This document shows, in pieces, positions 34,583 to 40,940 of a stretch of DNA of 64,000 nucleotides (its first letter is position 1; every line of letters begins with the position of its first letter). Below the pieces are notes generated by a model, which was not told where the DNA came from, did no database searches, and saw nothing but the letters and a program-made list of their open reading frames with translations. A program made the position numbers and the translations under genes. Source of the stretch: JBOGOC01 sp050747525 (GTDB lineage: Bacteria > Acidobacteriota > Polarisedimenticolia > JACPZX01 > DASXTC01). The stretch covers positions 62,001 to 126,000 of the forward strand of contig JBOGOC010000031.1 in assembly GCA_050747525.1 (NCBI GenBank), given 5' to 3'.

Positions 34583-34851
34583 TCGCCCGGCACTTCACGG
34601 TGAGCGGGCGCGTCCAGGGGGTGGGGTTCCGCTGGTTCGTGTTGCGGGAGGCTTCCTCCCGCAACCTGAAGGGATGGACGCGCAACCTTCCCGACGGGCG
34701 CGTGGAGGTGCTGGCTCAGGGAGATCCGGACGCGGTGCGCGAGATGGCGGAGGCCCTGGCGCGTGGGCCTTCGGCGGCGCGCGTGGACCGCGTGGACGGC
34801 ACGGACGCGGCCGTCGATGCAAGGCTGCGGTCCTTCGAGGTGGCGTACTGA
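34579..34851 (+). CDS. acyP: acylphosphatase
   Basis: The 90-residue enzyme hydrolyses acyl-phosphates. It has the signature VSGRVQGVGFRWFV with the catalytic Arg, and NLPDGRVEVLAQGDP with the catalytic Asn region. ATG at 34579 sits in an ATGA overlap with a leader ORF. It lies 14 nt before apt. Confidence 0.92.
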   Translation: MIARHFTVSGRVQGVGFRWFVLREASSRNLKGWTRNLPDGRVEVLAQGDPDAVREMAEALARGPSAARVDRVDGTDAAVDARLRSFEVAY

Positions 34852-34865
34852 CGGAGCGTGATCCG

Positions 34866-35387
34866 ATGACACAACTCGCACGGCTGATCCGGGACGTCCC
34901 GGACTTCCCCAAGAAGGGGATCATCTTCAAGGACATCACCCCCATGCTGCGCGACGCCGAGGCCTTCGCGGCGTCCATCGAAGCTCTGCGGGAGCACCAT
35001 GCCGCCGACCGCGTGGACGCGGTGGCGGCCATCGAGTCGCGCGGGTTCGTGTTCGGAGGCGCGCTGGCGCTCAAGCTGGGGGCGGGGTTCATTCCCATAC
35101 GCAAGGCCGGCAAGCTTCCCCACGACACGCTGAGCGAGACCTATGCGCTGGAGTACGGCACCGACACCGTGCAGATCCACCGTGACGCGGTGTCGCCGGG
35201 AGACCGGATCCTGCTGCTCGACGACCTTCTGGCCACGGGCGGGACGGCCCGCGCGGCGGTGAACCTCATCCGCAAACTGGGGGGTGAGGTGGTGGGAGCC
35301 AGCTTCCTGGTGGAGCTGGACTTCCTTGGCGGGCGGCGCCACGTGGAAGGGACGCCGGTGCACTCCTTGATTCACTACGCTTCATGA
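34866..35387 (+). CDS. apt: adenine phosphoribosyltransferase
   Basis: Salvages adenine to AMP with PRPP. The 173-residue protein has RDVPDFPKKGIIFKDITP, the IESRGFVFG loop and the PRPP-binding ILLLDDLLATGGTA. Normal length. ATG at 34866 is preceded by ACGGAGCG. Its TGA overlaps the TPR lipoprotein start (ATGA). Confidence 0.96.
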   Translation: MTQLARLIRDVPDFPKKGIIFKDITPMLRDAEAFAASIEALREHHAADRVDAVAAIESRGFVFGGALALKLGAGFIPIRKAGKLPHDTLSETYALEYGTDTVQIHRDAVSPGDRILLLDDLLATGGTARAAVNLIRKLGGEVVGASFLVELDFLGGRRHVEGTPVHSLIHYAS

Positions 35388-36973
35388 AATGGACCGGCCG
35401 GGGCCTCCGGGCGGCCGTCCTGGCGGCCGCGCTGCCGGCGGCCGTGGTGTCGTGCGGGACGCGGATGGACGAAGCGCGCCGCGAGGCGCTGCTGGACGAA
35501 GGGGACCTCGCGCTCGCCGGCGGGAGGCTGGCCGACGCGGAAGAGGCCTTCTCCCGCCTGCATCGCGCCTTCCCCGAAGATCCACGCGCCGCGTTCGGAC
35601 TGGGGCTCTCCAGGCTTCGCCAGGGACGATCGGCGGATGCCGTGCGTCCCTTCCAGACCGCCGTGAGGCTCGACCCCGACAATGTGGACCGTGCGTATGC
35701 GCTGGCCCTCGCGCTCGACGCCGCGGGCAGGACCGACGAGTCGATGGAGTCCTTCGCGGCGCTGGTGCAGAAACACCCCGACCACCGGCAGTCGGCTGCG
35801 GGATACATCGACAGCCTGAGGAAGGCCGGACGCACGGAGGAAGCGAACGACGCCGCCGCACGGGCGGCCGAACGGTGGCCGCGCAGCGCCGAGTTCGCCA
35901 TGCAAGCCGGTGACGCCAGCCTGCGGGCGGGCGACGCGGCCACGGCGCTGCGGCAGTACGAGATGGCGCGCCGCGCGCATCCGTGGGATCCACGCACCCT
36001 GAGGGCGCTCGCGGAGGCCCTTCGGATGCTGGGGCGGCCCGAAGAGGCGAAGATGCTCGAGCCGATGCAGGCGGAGCTGAGCCGCCGCGAAGAGCAGGTT
36101 CAGGCGCTGGTGCGTGAGGTGGAGGCCGCTCCCGGCGACGTGATGCGGGCCCGCGGCCTGGCCCAGCGTCTGTTCGAGGAGGGGCGCCTCGAGGACGCGA
36201 TCGCGCGCACCGAGGACTACCTGCGTCGGTTCCCGAAGGACGAGTTCGGCGGGGCGCTCGCCTTGCGCGCGGCCCAGGCCAGCGCGCTGTTCGGCGACGA
36301 GGAGGGGGCTCGCCGCCTCGTCGAGAAGGCTCACACCGGCGAGCGCAGCACGGCCGAGCGGGTCGCGGCCGCGGAGGTGTACGCCACCCTCGGCGACTAC
36401 GAGGCCGCCTTCTCCGCCTTCGAGGTGCTGCTGCTGGATCGCCCGGATCATCCGGCCGTCCTGCTGGGGCTCGGGCGGATGGCGATGCGCACCGACCGTC
36501 TCGAAAGGGCCGAGCCCGCCCTGAGGCGCGCCGCGCAGCTTTCTCCCGACAGCGCTCCCGCGCAGGCGGCCCTGGCGCTGCTGCTGATCAAGAAGCTCGA
36601 GCCGGTCGCCGCCAGCAAGGCGATCGACAAGGCGCTGGCCATCGATCCCAATCTCACCGAGGCCCTGTTCGGCCGGGGCCTCCTGCTGCATCAGGCCGGG
36701 CGCCTGCCCGAGGCGGAAGTGTTCCTCGAGAAGACCATACAGACGGATCCCTCGCACGCCACCGCGCGCGCCATCCTGGCCATGGTCCTGGCCGATCAGG
36801 GGAAGTGCGAGGAGGCGATCCCGCTCTTCACGCGCGCACTCCAGGAAGACTACAAGAGCATGATCCTGCACGCGGGCCTGGTCCGCTGTTACGAGCGCAC
36901 GGGCCGCATGGCCGAGGCCGAAGCCGAGCGCGCCATCGCGCGGCAGCTGGAGGCCGCCGCGCCTTCGCGCTGA
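35384..36973 (+). CDS. tetratricopeptide-repeat lipoprotein
   Basis: The 529-residue protein has a lipoprotein signal (ALPAAVVSCGTR, Cys24) and TPR repeats over almost its full length: ALLDEGDLALAGGRLADAEEAF, GLGLSRLRQGRSADAVRPF, EVYATLGDYEAAFSAFEVLL, GLLLHQAGRLPEAEVFLEKT and more. It is probably an outer-membrane-anchored scaffold. Its ATG overlaps apt, so the two are coupled, although no functional link is known. Confidence 0.82.
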   Translation: MKWTGRGLRAAVLAAALPAAVVSCGTRMDEARREALLDEGDLALAGGRLADAEEAFSRLHRAFPEDPRAAFGLGLSRLRQGRSADAVRPFQTAVRLDPDNVDRAYALALALDAAGRTDESMESFAALVQKHPDHRQSAAGYIDSLRKAGRTEEANDAAARAAERWPRSAEFAMQAGDASLRAGDAATALRQYEMARRAHPWDPRTLRALAEALRMLGRPEEAKMLEPMQAELSRREEQVQALVREVEAAPGDVMRARGLAQRLFEEGRLEDAIARTEDYLRRFPKDEFGGALALRAAQASALFGDEEGARRLVEKAHTGERSTAERVAAAEVYATLGDYEAAFSAFEVLLLDRPDHPAVLLGLGRMAMRTDRLERAEPALRRAAQLSPDSAPAQAALALLLIKKLEPVAASKAIDKALAIDPNLTEALFGRGLLLHQAGRLPEAEVFLEKTIQTDPSHATARAILAMVLADQGKCEEAIPLFTRALQEDYKSMILHAGLVRCYERTGRMAEAEAERAIARQLEAAAPSR

Positions 36974-36980
36974 CGGCCGC

Positions 36981-37010
36981 TTGTGCCAGACCTCCACCGG
37001 ATCGTACCCT
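36981..37010 (+). promoter_or_regulatory. tRNA-Arg promoter
   Basis: TTGTGC (36981-36986), an 18-bp spacer, then TACCCT (37005-37010), only 9 bp before the mature tRNA 5' end. Confidence 0.45.
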
Positions 37011-37018
37011 GCCGGCGT

Positions 37019-37095
37019 GCGCCCGTAGCTCAGCAGGATAGAGCAGCGGTTTCCTAAACCGCAGGTCGTGCGTTCGAATCGCGCCGGGCGCACCA
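37019..37095 (+). tRNA. tRNA-Arg, anticodon CCT (integration target)
   Basis: A 77-nt cloverleaf: acceptor GCGCCCG / CGGGCGC, anticodon stem GCGGT/ACCGC with loop TTCCTAA (anticodon CCT reading AGG), T arm TGCGTTCGAATCGCG, encoded CCA. Its last 45 bases (37051-37095) are repeated exactly at 40754-40798, marking the insertion site of a 3.7-kb element. The tRNA itself stays intact. Confidence 0.97.
37051..37095 (+). repeat. attL direct repeat (tRNA-Arg 3' half)
   Basis: A 45-bp segment from the anticodon loop to the CCA end of the tRNA, identical to 40754-40798. The repeat stops exactly where the flanks diverge (T at 37050 versus A at 40753). Confidence 0.92.
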
Positions 37096-37129
37096 ACTTT
37101 CAGCCGGTGGCCCCTTCGAGGGGTGAGAT

Positions 37130-37150
37130 TGGGGGGAGGTCGTGGGGGGA
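37130..37150 (+). repeat. TGGGGGGA repeat pair near attL
   Basis: Two copies of TGGGGGGA at 37130-37137 and 37143-37150, in the same orientation, 35 nt inside the left att site. Matching copies near attR suggest integrase arm-type sites. Confidence 0.5.
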
Positions 37151-37176
37151 TCTTCGGGTCTGCCATCCGTCCGTTG

Positions 37177-37698
37177 ATGGGCCAGCGGGCAATGGTCTTC
37201 GTGGACGGGACGAACTTGTTCCGTCGCCTGGAGAGCTCTCAGCTACGGTTGGTGCAGAGCCTCCCCGTCATGGCGAGAGATTTCATCGCAGGGCGGCAGC
37301 TTCACCGTGTGTGCCTCTACACGATTCAGGAGGAGCTTGACCGTGCCACGCCCATCCACGGGAACGCCATCACGGATGGTGTCCGCTTACGGCTGGGAAC
37401 CGGAGTTCCCCTTCCAGATGGAAACGTCCGAGAGAAGGGAGTTGATGCTCTGCTCGTCTCGGATCTGATCTATCACGCTGCCATGAAGAACTTCGATTAC
37501 GCGCTCCTGGTGAGCGCCGATACCGATTTCTCCGAGGCAATTCGGCGTGTCGAGGACTTCGGCTGCAAGACGGGAGTCGTCGGCGTCTGTTGCCAGCTCC
37601 CCGCCAGCCTGCGCGCAGCCTGCGATGAGCCCTTCGAGCTGACGAAGGAACAAATGTTAACGGGCCATCCACAGTTAGCCGTAGAAGTCCAGAGGTAA
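37177..37698 (+). CDS. NYN/PIN-like (LabA-type) domain protein
   Basis: The 173-residue protein has the NYN fold pattern: VFVDGTNL (Asp10, Asn13), KGVDALLVSDL (Asp90, Asp96) and VSADTDFSEAI (Asp115, Asp117), the acidic residues of a PIN-like metal-dependent RNase. A GVVGVCC beta strand follows. The family includes RNases of toxin or defence systems and the LabA proteins. ATG 37177 is the likely start, with ATG 37192 as an alternative. It is the first gene inside the island, 21 nt before the DUF6941-like gene. Confidence 0.82.
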   Translation: MGQRAMVFVDGTNLFRRLESSQLRLVQSLPVMARDFIAGRQLHRVCLYTIQEELDRATPIHGNAITDGVRLRLGTGVPLPDGNVREKGVDALLVSDLIYHAAMKNFDYALLVSADTDFSEAIRRVEDFGCKTGVVGVCCQLPASLRAACDEPFELTKEQMLTGHPQLAVEVQR

Positions 37699-37719
37699 GG
37701 CTTGGAGGGGGAGATTGTG

Positions 37720-38136
37720 ATGTCGTCGGGTGTGTGGGTTGAGTCGGTTGTTCTGTGCATGCAGATTACGAAGCGGGAGAATGACGGTGCGCTGAACTTC
37801 GAGGGCGTGCTATGGGAAGTCGCCTGTGAGTCCTTCCCCTTCAGTTTCCCCACACTGCATTTTTACTCAAGGCTCGTCGGTCCGCCGAACGCGAAGTTCG
37901 AATCGATGGTCGTTGTAGAGGGGCCAGCCGATTATAGGCATCAAGGGGAGAAGCGCCCGCTTGTCCTCAGTCCGGACGGAACGGCGTGCGTCATGTCGCT
38001 ATACAAGGGGCTGCCACTGCCCCGCCCGGGGCTATACCATGTACAGCACTACCTCGACGGTAGGCCATCCGGCAAAGCTACCCTCAACGTCCGCCAGATG
38101 CAGCTTGCGCCTGCGCCGAAGTCGTCTGTTCAGTAG
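37720..38136 (+). CDS. DUF6941-like protein
   Basis: The 138-residue beta-rich protein begins MSSGVWVESVVLCMQITKR and continues with GVLWEV, FPTLHFYSRLVGPPNAKFESMVVVEGP and LPRPGLYHVQHYLDGRPSG. This is the pattern of a family of small hypothetical proteins (DUF6941, from memory), thought to be beta-sandwich. No enzyme motif. ATG 37720 follows GGAGGGGGAG (37704-37713). It runs in operon with the NYN gene, and its 3' end overlaps the convergent recombinase remnant by 53 bp. Confidence 0.6.
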   Translation: MSSGVWVESVVLCMQITKRENDGALNFEGVLWEVACESFPFSFPTLHFYSRLVGPPNAKFESMVVVEGPADYRHQGEKRPLVLSPDGTACVMSLYKGLPLPRPGLYHVQHYLDGRPSGKATLNVRQMQLAPAPKSSVQ

Positions 38137-38614
38137 GTCGCACTAGGGCAAGCTTCCTCGCCTCTGATGGGTGCGTGTACCTCTGAAGCATCGTCAACGT
38201 CCGGTGCCCGGTGATCTCCTTCAGAGTGATCAGGTCTGCGCCGGCCTCCACCATCCGGGTGCAGAAGCCGTGCCGCAGGTCGTGGTACCTCACGTCCGAG
38301 ACCTTCGCGCGCTCGGCCAGCCGGGCGAACGCATGAGATAGCAGCCCGAGGGGACCGTCACCCTTCAGGGAGGGGAAGACGTACTCCATGTGCCGCCGTC
38401 CCCATTCCTTGAGCGCATGCTCTGCCTTCTCGCTCAGGGGGACGCGGCGAGTATCGCCGTTCTTCGTGTCGCGCACAGTGGCGAAGTGGTCCTTGATGTC
38501 GCGCCATCGGAGCCTCACGGGCTTCCATCTGGTCATGCCGGCAGCACAGAGGATTCTGGGGAAGTAAGTGCCAACGTAGAACTCGATTCCGTTTCCATGC
38601 TCTTGCTTCACCAA
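38084..38614 (-). pseudogene. tyrosine recombinase/phage integrase, N-terminally truncated
   Basis: A 176-residue remnant of the catalytic domain. It keeps Lys51 (DTKNGDTRRVPL), His111/Arg114 (HDLRHGFCTR), His137 (ITGHRTL) and Tyr146 (QRYTH). The core-binding N-terminal domain is missing, and the box I arginine region is degraded (AAGMTRWKPVRLRW instead of the usual TGMRR-E---LRW). The frame continues without a stop about 25 codons upstream of the TTG at 38614 but has no good start. A functional integrase of this family has about 300-400 residues. It probably once mobilised this island. Confidence 0.72.
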
Positions 38615-38652
38615 AGTGCTGAAGAGGACATGTAGGCAGACGATGGGATCGT

Positions 38653-39009
38653 TTAGCTTCCCGTAGCCTTCCCATAGGCGACTATCTCGTCATGGTGCGC
38701 CCGCGCTTCCCGCTGAGCCTCTAAACCTCGCGCACCTAGTTCAGCGGCGGGCCGCCACCCGCTCGCGGCCATGACCTTCAGCTCTTGGAGGAAAGCCGCA
38801 TCTCCGAGTCTCTGGTGATTCCGCATGTCATGCCTTGCGTAGAGGCGCGCCCGGTGAATGTAGTGATAGAGGCACCCCACCACCAGCTCTGCGAAAAACG
38901 AATGGGAGACGCCGTCAACGAGGGGCAGATCGCGGATGGGCGCGTCCTCGTCCTGGTAGACGGCGCGGTAGATTCTCTGCGCCTCCTGGGGCCAATCGCT
39001 AGGCGACAT
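38653..39009 (-). CDS. island protein of unknown function
   Basis: The 118-residue, mostly helical protein starts MSPSDWPQEAQRIYRAVY, with a middle FFAELVVGCLYHYIHRARLYARHD and a Glu/Arg/Ala-rich C-terminus. I do not recognise the family. A good GGAGG sits upstream of the ATG at 39009 on this strand, which supports it as a real gene. It is divergent from the HNH gene and 38 nt ahead of the recombinase remnant. Confidence 0.5.
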   Translation of the reverse strand: MSPSDWPQEAQRIYRAVYQDEDAPIRDLPLVDGVSHSFFAELVVGCLYHYIHRARLYARHDMRNHQRLGDAAFLQELKVMAASGWRPAAELGARGLEAQREARAHHDEIVAYGKATGS

Positions 39010-39104
39010 CTCATCGCCTCCGTTCAGTCTCCGAGCAAGTGAGTGATGCGCGGCAACGTCGAAACAAGGAATGTTATCATGCGTCTTCCCGATACGAGGA
39101 GGAC

Positions 39105-39812
39105 ATGAAATCCACCAGAAACGGAATGTGCACCTACTGCGGCATTGAAGGCCCCATCACGAGTGATCACATCCCACCTAGGAACCTCTTCCCAGAGCGG
39201 ACACCCTACGAGCTGATTACTGTCCCTAGTTGCCTGAAGTGCAATCAGTCATCCTCTCAGGATGATGAGTATTTTCGCGCGATCCTGTCACTCTGGGAGG
39301 AACTTTCATCCAGTCCGGTAATGGCGGAACTGCGACCGAAAGCGCTCCGAGGTCTTCAGAGGTCAGAGGCGGCTCGATTCAGGAGATCCATAGAGCTGAC
39401 ATCACAGCGAGTTCAGCTATTTGATCCTCTGGGTCGAGTTGTGCGTGACAGCACAACCGTCGGTATGAACAAGGCCAGAGTCAACAATGTCGTAAGTCGG
39501 ATAACGGCAGGATTGCTCTATAGGAGATTTGGCTACCGTCTGGATGACACGATGAGTCTCGGCTCACAGCTAGAGTCAGAACTGCCCCTTACCGAAACCT
39601 TGCGGGGCATGAATGCGATCCTTGGGATGCAAGAGCCTTACTGCAAGTTTCCGGAGATCTATGAGGTGAGAGTTATCTGGGATCGTCACAGCGACGTGAA
39701 GGCCAGTATGTGGCTGCACACGTTCTACGAGAAGATCAACTTCATAAGCGCCGCTATGCCACGTTCCTGGGCCGAAGATGCAACTCATGCATCGTTCGTA
39801 GGCTCAGAGTAG
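39105..39812 (+). CDS. HNH-motif endonuclease-like protein
   Basis: The 235-residue protein has the N-terminal HNH zinc motif Cys9-x2-Cys12, Asp21-His22 in SDHIPPRNLF, and Cys43-x2-Cys46-Asn47. This is a DHIPP-type HNH. The rest (about 70-235) is helical and unlike known nuclease partners. GAGGAGG at 39096-39102 fixes ATG 39105. It lies upstream of the membrane-anchored gene by 99 nt in the same direction. HNH proteins of this kind occur in mobile elements and defence loci, but the target is unknown. Confidence 0.75.
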   Translation: MKSTRNGMCTYCGIEGPITSDHIPPRNLFPERTPYELITVPSCLKCNQSSSQDDEYFRAILSLWEELSSSPVMAELRPKALRGLQRSEAARFRRSIELTSQRVQLFDPLGRVVRDSTTVGMNKARVNNVVSRITAGLLYRRFGYRLDDTMSLGSQLESELPLTETLRGMNAILGMQEPYCKFPEIYEVRVIWDRHSDVKASMWLHTFYEKINFISAAMPRSWAEDATHASFVGSE

Positions 39813-39872
39813 TCGGCAAGTCCGTCAAACAGGCGCGTCTCCGGTTAGCACGGTTGAACCCCATCGGTATCA

Positions 39873-39900
39873 TTGGCTTCCGTGCGTTTCTTGGTATCAT
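39873..39900 (+). promoter_or_regulatory. promoter of island membrane protein gene
   Basis: TTGGCT (39873-39878), a 16-bp spacer, then TATCAT (39895-39900). The ATG at 39912 starts 11 nt later, so the leader is only a few bases. Confidence 0.5.
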
Positions 39901-39911
39901 TCAGCCCAGCC

Positions 39912-40520
39912 ATGGAGCCCAACCTGCAACCGCCAAATCTAGTTCAGCTCTGGTGGGATCTCATCGCCACAACTATCACTTGGGGGAGCGTCACTGGAGT
40001 CTCGATTGGTTTCATGAAGTACGTCGGTGGACCCCTCCTTGAGCACTACCTTACGAAGCGTCGTGAAGCTACAGCACGCGAACACCGTGCCGGGGCGCAT
40101 CAACAGGAGACTCGATTCACCGAGCTGCATCGCAGGCAAGCGGAGGCTGCGCTCGAGATTTTCGGGTTGCTCACTGAGATGAGAACCCTGATGTCCATAG
40201 TCCTGACAAAGATACGTCTCGGCGGGCCAGACAGCGTTGATGAGAACGATCCAGATGGGAAAGTCCTGCTCGCAAGTGGGAGGGCATTTCGGGCCTACCT
40301 CAACCGCAACGCTATCCTTTTCGATCCGGGCCTCAGGGAAGAGATAGAAGCCTTCGCCACAGTCATCAGCGAGCCATTCTTGGAGATCTTTTTGAGGGGG
40401 AATGAACTCGCTGCGAAGATCAAATCATCAGAGGAACAGTCCGACGAGCTGCTGAAGAAGATCGACCGCCGCTTCAGTCAAATCCTTGGTGCCGTCGAAG
40501 CGCGGGAACCGAAATCGTAG
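39912..40520 (+). CDS. island membrane-anchored helical protein
   Basis: The 202-residue protein has one N-terminal membrane segment (about 14-38: LIATTITWGSVTGVSIGFMKYVGG). A long charged helical region follows (EHYLTKRREATAREHRAG), with a later acidic helical domain to residue 202. The layout of one TM helix plus a cytoplasmic coiled coil recalls membrane effectors of abortive-infection systems, but no family is recognised. A promoter sits just upstream. It pairs with the HNH gene 99 nt before it. Confidence 0.6.
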   Translation: MEPNLQPPNLVQLWWDLIATTITWGSVTGVSIGFMKYVGGPLLEHYLTKRREATAREHRAGAHQQETRFTELHRRQAEAALEIFGLLTEMRTLMSIVLTKIRLGGPDSVDENDPDGKVLLASGRAFRAYLNRNAILFDPGLREEIEAFATVISEPFLEIFLRGNELAAKIKSSEEQSDELLKKIDRRFSQILGAVEAREPKS

Positions 40521-40753
40521 CCAGGTTTGCCCGCATCATCAGTCTGGGAAGTGCGCGTACTCATCTCGCCGAGGTCTCCACCCGAACTTGTGGGGGGACT
40601 ATGGGGGGAGGGAAGAGAGTCTGTCTAGGCTTGTTGGTGTTTTTCAGTGCGCTCCACGCCTTCTGAGTCCTTCCTGCTAAGTCCTTGTCTATTCAAGCAC
40701 AAGACCCGAAAGCTTAGTCCTGCGAAGAGCTTCGGCCGACCCGCCGCTTCTGA
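40521..40753. other. non-coding stretch at the attR side of the island
   Basis: Holds no convincing gene. Besides the G-rich repeat pair it has AT-richer DNA up to attR. Nothing else is recognised. Confidence 0.6.
40591..40609 (+). repeat. TGGGGGGA repeat pair near attR
   Basis: TGGGGGGA at 40591-40598 and 40602-40609, same orientation as the pair at 37130-37150. Together they mark both ends of the island. Confidence 0.5.
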
Positions 40754-40798
40754 TTCCTAAACCGCAGGTCGTGCGTTCGAATCGCGCCGGGCGCACCA
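40754..40798 (+). repeat. attR direct repeat
   Basis: Exact 45-bp copy of the tRNA-Arg 3' half without its 5' half, so it is not a second tRNA. It marks the right end of the island. Confidence 0.92.
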
Positions 40799-40834
40799 CG
40801 CATCACCCCGTCATCCCGCAGGCCATGAAGGCTC

Positions 40835-40863
40835 TTGTCTGCCAGGAAGAAGGGGCGTATCCT
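40835..40863 (+). promoter_or_regulatory. promoter of FG-GAP gene
   Basis: TTGTCT (40835-40840), a 17-bp spacer, then TATCCT (40858-40863). Leader about 70 nt. Confidence 0.55.
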
Positions 40864-40940
40864 CGCGGACACTGAGCCCTGTCCGGCGGGGACTGCCCGC
40901 CCGCCTTCGCGCCAGCCTTCCCGGCTGGAAAGAGGTGACC

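Larger units (their letters stand above)
37051..40798. mobile_element. integrated genomic island in tRNA-Arg(CCT)
   Basis: About 3.7 kb bounded by a perfect 45-bp direct repeat of the tRNA-Arg 3' half (attL in the tRNA, attR at the far end). The DNA inside has many AT-richer stretches unlike the flanks. It holds six ORFs and a truncated tyrosine recombinase. The recombinase lies mid-element and is decayed, so the island is probably no longer self-mobile. Cargo includes an NYN-domain protein, an HNH protein and a membrane-anchored helical protein, plus three whose role I cannot name. Confidence 0.85.

Noticed and set aside
40754..40798. Possible second tRNA-Arg
   Set aside because: Only the 3' 45 bases are present, without acceptor 5' strand, D arm or anticodon 5' stem, so it is an att copy.
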